A stretch of 64,000 bases of DNA from Deinococcus sp. LM3 (GTDB lineage Bacteria; Deinococcota; Deinococci; Deinococcales; Deinococcaceae), in contig NZ_MUFV01000002.1 in NCBI RefSeq assembly GCF_002017875.1, positions 248,001 to 312,000 on the forward strand. Direction: 5' to 3'. The notes below the pieces were generated by a model. It ran no database searches. It had not been told where the DNA came from and was given only the letters and a program-made list of their open reading frames with translations. Position 1 is the first letter of the stretch. Every line of letters starts with the position of its first letter. Position numbers and translations under genes: made by a program. Below are positions 58,694-64,000 of the stretch, one piece after another.

Positions 58694-58782
58694 CCACTGC
58701 TCACCGACCGGCACGGCTTTACCGACCGGCATGAGGCCCCCGCCCCTCTCAGGCTCTCAGCAGAGCTACACAGGAGTCCAGC

Positions 58783-60282
<1,500 letters not shown>

Positions 60283-60312
60283 GCCGGTCCCGGGCCACGC
60301 GGCCCTGAGAGT

Positions 60313-60347
60313 AATCCCGGATCGCCACTCGCCAGCGGTCCGGGATT
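60313..60347 (+). terminator. Terminator after glpK
   Basis: AATCCCGGA (60313-60321) and TCCGGGATT (60339-60347) form a perfect 9-bp stem with a 17-base loop, followed by GTTGTTTC. Confidence 0.75.
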
Positions 60348-60352
60348 GTTGT

Positions 60353-60510
60353 TTCATTTCCGTCTGTTTCGCTGACAACCCGCCCACGCACCGGGTTGCC
60401 AACTCCACGCCCGGCAGCCCGCTTCTACTCCTACTCTGCAGAGCAGCTCCACGAGTCGCGTCCGCCCGGACCCAGCGGCTTTGCAGGCCATTCAATCGGA
60501 GTTCGTATCA
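60353..60510 (+). repeat. Structured dispersed repeat, copy H (long variant)
   Basis: The left end is degraded (ATTTCCGTCTGTTTCG). Hairpin one is CAACCCG...CGGGTTG. An extra module containing CTGCAGAGCAGCTCCACGAG separates it from GGCTTTGCAGGCCATTC and the right end CGGAGTTCGTAT plus CA. Only copy A shares this extra module. It lies between glpK and glpD. Confidence 0.88.
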
Positions 60511-60595
60511 GCCGCGCCCGACCGACCGCCGCCTCCCCATCCACCTCACCGGGGTCTGCCGTGGCTGCACGAAGAAATGATGTAGGCAGGCCCAC

Positions 60596-60630
60596 TGAAC
60601 AAATGTTCTACATGTGAGAACATGCGTTCA
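60596..60630. promoter_or_regulatory. Paired operators upstream of glpD (probable SorC-regulator sites)
   Basis: TGAACAAATGTTCT (60596-60609) and AGAACATGCGTTCA (60617-60630) have centres 21 bases apart, the same spacing as the pair before glpF. The matching motif and spacing link glpD to the same regulator. The rest of the 60511-60595 stretch shows no gene. Confidence 0.75.
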
Positions 60631-60730
60631 AAAGAGAGCAGGAGGGTCCGCTGGAGCGGCCCGCACTCTCCACGAATCCTCCGGCACGCCGTGACACAGC
60701 TCTTCCCGCTCCAGAAAGAAGGTTGAATCC

Positions 60731-62316
60731 ATGACCATCCAGAACCAACCCACTGACCCCCGCTCCACCGACCCCCGCGCGGCCGCCCTGCACGCCGCCA
60801 CCGCCGATCAGACCTGGGACCTCTTGGTCGTCGGGGGGGCGCGTCCGGCCTGGGCACCGCCGTCGAGGCGGCCACGCGGGGTTACCGCGTGCTGCTGCTC
60901 GAATCGCACGACTACGCCAAGGGCACGAGCAGCCGCTCGACCAAACTGGTGCACGGCGGCGTGCGCTACCTCGCGCAGGGGAACGTGTCCCTGGTGCGCG
61001 AGGCGCTGCACGAACGCGGCCTGCTCAAGCAGAACGCCCCGCACCTCGTGCATGACCTGGGCTTCCTGATCGCCGCGTACAAGTGGTGGTCCGCGCCGTT
61101 CTACGGCATCGGCCTGAAGATGTACGACCTGCTGGCCGGGAAACTGAACCTGAAATCCAGCCGCTACATCAACAAGACCCAGGCGCTGGAACGCACGCCC
61201 ACCCTGAAGAAGGCGGCGCTCAAGGGCGGCATCCTGTACTTCGACGGGCAGTTCGACGACGCGCGGCTGGCGATCACGCTGCTGCGCACCCTGGAAAACC
61301 ACGGTGGCGTCGCCCTGAACCACGCGCCGGTCGTGGGCCTGATCAGGGAAGGCGGGAAGATCACGGGCGCCCGCTTCCGTGACCAGGAGACCGGACAGGA
61401 GCATGCCGTGAAGGCACGCGCCGTCGTGAATGCCACGGGCGTGTTCGTGGACGACGTGCGCCGCATGGAGAACCCGTCGGTCAAGCCCATGCTCTCGCCC
61501 AGTCAGGGTGTGCACGTGGTCGTGGACCGCCGCTTCCTGCCGGGCGACAGCGCCATCATGGTGCCCCGCACCGACGACGGCCGCGTGCTGTTCGCCGTGC
61601 CCTGGCACGACCACGTGGTGATCGGCACGACCGACACGCCGCTGCCCGAGGCCAGCATGGAGCCCCGCGCTCTGCCCGAGGAGGTCGAGTTCATCCTGAA
61701 GACGGCCGCGCAGTACCTGGACCCCGCCCCCACCCGCGCCGACGTGCGCAGCGTGTACGCCGGCCTGCGCCCCCTGGTGAAGGCCGCCGAGGGCACCGAC
61801 ACCAAGAGCCTGTCGCGCGATCACGTGATCCGCATCAGCGACGGCGGCCTGATCACCCTGACCGGCGGCAAGTGGACCACCTACCGCCGCATGGGCGAGG
61901 ACACCGTCAACCGCGCCGCCGCGCAGGCCGGACTGCCCGAGCGCCTGAGCCTCACGGCGGGCCTGAAACTGCACGGGGCCGCCGCGCCCGACACGCACCT
62001 CGCGGATCACTGGCAGGTGTACGGCACGGACGCCGCGCACATCCGGGCGATGCCCGGCGCGGATACCCCGCTGCACCCGGAACTGCCGTACACCGAGGCC
62101 GAGGTCCGCTGGGCCGTCCGCGCCGAGCAGGCCCGCACCGCCGAGGACGTCCTGTCCCGCCGCCTGCGCGCGCTGCTGCTGAACGCGCGGGCCAGTATCG
62201 AGGCCGCGCCGCGCGTGGTCGCCATCCTGGCCGAGGAACTCGGCCGCGACGCCGCGTGGCAGGCCGCGCAGGTGCAGGCGTACAGGGAACTGGCAGGCGG
62301 GTACGTCCTGAACTGA
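60731..62316 (+). pseudogene. glpD: Glycerol-3-phosphate dehydrogenase (FAD), frameshifted in its FAD loop
   Basis: GlpD oxidises glycerol-3-P to DHAP at the membrane. The start at ATG 60731 has AGAAGG eight bases upstream and reads to WDLLVVGG. There, a run of seven G (60833-60839) shifts the frame; one extra G gives VVGGGASGLGTAVEA and joins the rest, from MLLLESHDYAKGTSSRS to the stop. The remainder (KLVHGGVRYL, ITLTGGKWTTYRRMGED) is normal. As written, translation stops at 61069. It may be a true lesion, a slippage site or a sequencing error. Confidence 0.9.
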
Positions 62317-62479
62317 CCGTCGACTTGACGGCGGCGCCCGACCACCACTCGAAAGCAGCGGCGGATTCCAGCAGGGTCCGCCGCTGCGCCGTGGCGGGCG
62401 CGACCCCAGCGCCGGGACATTGACCGGCCGCGCAGACGAGGCAACCCCCGGCCCGGCGCTTGGTTATGCTGCGGTATTC

Positions 62480-63580
62480 ATGCTTCCGCACACGCCGCAT
62501 CAACCCACTTCCCGCGCGCAGGAACCGCTGCGCCGCCGGGTGTATGTGGCCGTGTGTCTGCTGGCCGCCGCGGCGCTGGTGGTGATTCTGCTGACCGACC
62601 TGCGGCGCGGTCAGATGGATGCCAGCGTGGCGGGCGGGCTGGCGCTGTGCCTGGGGGTAGCGGGCCTGCTGCAGTTCTCACGTCTGCCCTGGCTGCTGGT
62701 GGATTACACCGTGCTGGTGGGCGCGTCGGGCATTGTCGTCACGCAGCTGCTGGAACTGCTGCGCCTTCAGGAGTCCATTCCGGTCCGCAGTTACTTTCCC
62801 GGCGCGTTCCTGGTGATCGCGGCGTTCAGTGTCCTGCCGGTCCGGGCGGCGCTGACCTACACGGCCGTGCTGCTGAGCGTCTTCGCGGGCCTGTCGGTTG
62901 TCACGGGCAGTGACGTGGTGCTGCTGGGTCAGCTGGCGCTGACGTCCCTGCTGATCGCGCACCTGTCGTACTTCGGGCGGCAGGTGAGCGCCGAACGGGC
63001 CCGCTCGGACGAGCAGTACCGGCTGTCGCGCACCGACGTCCTGACCGGCCTGGACAACCGGCGCGGCATGTACGAACGCATTCAGCAGGCGTTCTCCCGG
63101 AGCCTTAACGAGGAGGGTGCGGAGTTCACGGTCCTGCTGGCCGACATCGACCATTTCAAGCGCGTGAACGACACCTTCGGGCATGACGTGGGCGATCAGG
63201 TGCTGCGGCGCGTGGCGACTGTCCTGCAACGCCAGGTCGGTGACCAGGGCAGCGTGTCCCGCTGGGGCGGCGAGGAATTCCTGATCCTGCTGCACACCAG
63301 TGACCCGCCGGTGGTGCGCGCGGTGGCCGGGCAGCTCTGGCACGCGGTGCGCACGGCGGCCGTGGCGGGCCTTCCGCCCGTGACCACCAGCGTGGGCGTG
63401 GCGAGTTCCGGCGAGGTCACCTCGGTCAGTGATCTGCTGCGGATCGCGGACCGCCGCCTGTACGAGGCCAAGGACGCCGGGCGGGACCGCGTGCAGCTCG
63501 GCCCGGCCCGCAGCCGGAGCGCGCCGGTCCCGGCGCCTCCCGGCCCGGCGCCACGACCGGAACAGGCGGAGCGGGCGTAG
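62480..63580 (+). CDS. Membrane-anchored diguanylate cyclase (GGEEF)
   Basis: This 366-residue protein has about five or six membrane segments (residues 25-185) and a cytoplasmic GGDEF-type domain with DVLTGLDNRRG and SRWGGEEF near residue 263. The GGEEF variant is active in many cyclases. No RxxD I-site is seen at the usual position. ATG 62480 is chosen over the open frame to 62420; a TATGCT box lies nine bases before it. The Pro/Ala-rich tail is low-complexity. It stands alone downstream of glpD. Confidence 0.9.
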   Translation: MLPHTPHQPTSRAQEPLRRRVYVAVCLLAAAALVVILLTDLRRGQMDASVAGGLALCLGVAGLLQFSRLPWLLVDYTVLVGASGIVVTQLLELLRLQESIPVRSYFPGAFLVIAAFSVLPVRAALTYTAVLLSVFAGLSVVTGSDVVLLGQLALTSLLIAHLSYFGRQVSAERARSDEQYRLSRTDVLTGLDNRRGMYERIQQAFSRSLNEEGAEFTVLLADIDHFKRVNDTFGHDVGDQVLRRVATVLQRQVGDQGSVSRWGGEEFLILLHTSDPPVVRAVAGQLWHAVRTAAVAGLPPVTTSVGVASSGEVTSVSDLLRIADRRLYEAKDAGRDRVQLGPARSRSAPVPAPPGPAPRPEQAERA

Positions 63581-63633
63581 AAGGCGGCCATCGGACGGGG
63601 AAAGGGACGCTCCGGGGGAACGGAACGCCGCGC

Positions 63634-64000
63634 TCAGACTGGCTGCCGGATGTGGCTGGCGTCGGTGCGGCGCAGGAAGCGGGCCAGCAGCAGCGCGGCG
63701 GTGCACAGCAGGCCGGTGCACAGGCCGAACCACAGGCCGCGCGGGCCCAGGCCCAGCCCGAAGGCCAGCAGGACGCCGCTGCCCAGGCCCACGATCCAGT
63801 ACGTGACCAGGGAGATCAGCATGGGCACGCGGGTGTCCTGAAGTCCGCGCAGCGCGGCGTTCGCGGTGACCTGCACGCCGTCGGCGGCCTGGAACAGCGT
63901 GGCGATCAGCAGGAAAGAGGCGGCCTGCGCGACCAGGGCGGCGTTGGCGGGGTCGCGGACGTTCACGAACACGCCCGTGACCGCGCCGGGCGTCAGGACG
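63634..64000 (-). CDS. MATE-family efflux transporter, C-terminal part (5' end outside window)
   Basis: The visible 122 codons encode the last membrane helices of a NorM/MATE-type exporter. Family motifs include LFQAADGVQVTANAALRGLQDTRVPM and GLWFGLCTGLL. The frame continues to the right edge without a convincing start; the GTG at 63972 is internal. MATE proteins export cationic drugs or metabolites by Na+ or proton antiport. It is convergent with the GGDEF gene. Confidence 0.88.
   Translation of the reverse strand, partial: VLTPGAVTGVFVNVRDPANAALVAQAASFLLIATLFQAADGVQVTANAALRGLQDTRVPMLISLVTYWIVGLGSGVLLAFGLGLGPRGLWFGLCTGLLCTAALLLARFLRRTDASHIRQPV

Overview
This window is high-GC chromosomal DNA from a Deinococcus-like bacterium. 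That reading is inference. It rests on multi-GAF histidine kinases paired with stand-alone Rcp1-type receivers, on TANNNT promoter boxes only 5-7 bases from start codons (leaderless transcripts), on the dense short intergenic repeats, and on the general codon usage. No rRNA, tRNA, CRISPR array or intact transposase was seen.

Layout. 1-2.8 kb: 3' part of a GAF histidine kinase followed by three single-domain response regulators. 3-4.7 kb: membrane GGDEF protein. 4.9-12.7 kb: an amino-sugar operon on the minus strand (PTS IICBA, HPr, EI, NagA, SIS deaminase/isomerase), divergent from an RpiR-family regulator, with shared operator-like sites between them. 12.7-22.2 kb: two GGDEF-EAL proteins flanking a deletion scar (aldehyde dehydrogenase remnant), a protein of unknown function, another receiver and a GAF-GGDEF protein. 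22.7-24.7 kb: urate degradation (UraD-uricase fusion, HIU hydrolase). 24.9-27.6 kb: Zn/Cd P-type ATPase and its ArsR/SmtB-type sensor. 27.7-30.8 kb: large multi-GAF histidine kinase. 30.9-35.3 kb: a three-gene sugar operon (glycosyltransferase with a C-terminal helical domain, GT4, GH130). 36-40 kb: PAS-PAS-GbsR regulator, ManC and phosphohexomutase. 40.2-44.7 kb: XPB-like helicase operon with an AT-hook protein and a helicase-associated/WYL-like protein. 44.7-52 kb: frameshifted EamA transporter, DHA2 efflux pump with MarR regulator, insertion scar cutting a CobW GTPase, UvrD-like helicase. 52-57.6 kb: GH114-like lipoprotein, MFS transporter, GlcNAc-kinase-like ATPase, GAF-HD-GYP protein. 56.6-62.3 kb: glycerol regulon (SorC-family regulator, GlpF, GlpK, frameshifted GlpD). 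62.5-64 kb: GGDEF protein and a partial MATE transporter.

How the genes work together. Amino sugars can be taken up by the PTS and funnelled through NagA and the SIS enzyme; the kinase at 54.5 kb could feed the same route. ManC and the phosphohexomutase could supply GDP-mannose to the glycosyltransferases at 31-35 kb. Five GGDEF, two EAL and one HD-GYP domain make this a c-di-GMP-rich segment.

The most striking non-gene feature is a family of about 135-bp structured repeats. There are nine copies, including a half copy and a 51-bp mini form. Their hairpin stems vary in a compensatory way, and their ends overlap stop codons. One copy fills the gap between uricase and HIU hydrolase exactly, supplying a base of the stop codon as well as the Shine-Dalgarno and start codon of the next gene. 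A second strong signal is a pair of TGAAC-N4-GTTCA palindromes, 21 bp apart, placed identically before glpF and glpD. Three genes are broken by lesions visible in the sequence: glpD and the EamA gene by single-G losses in G-runs, cobW by an insertion scar.
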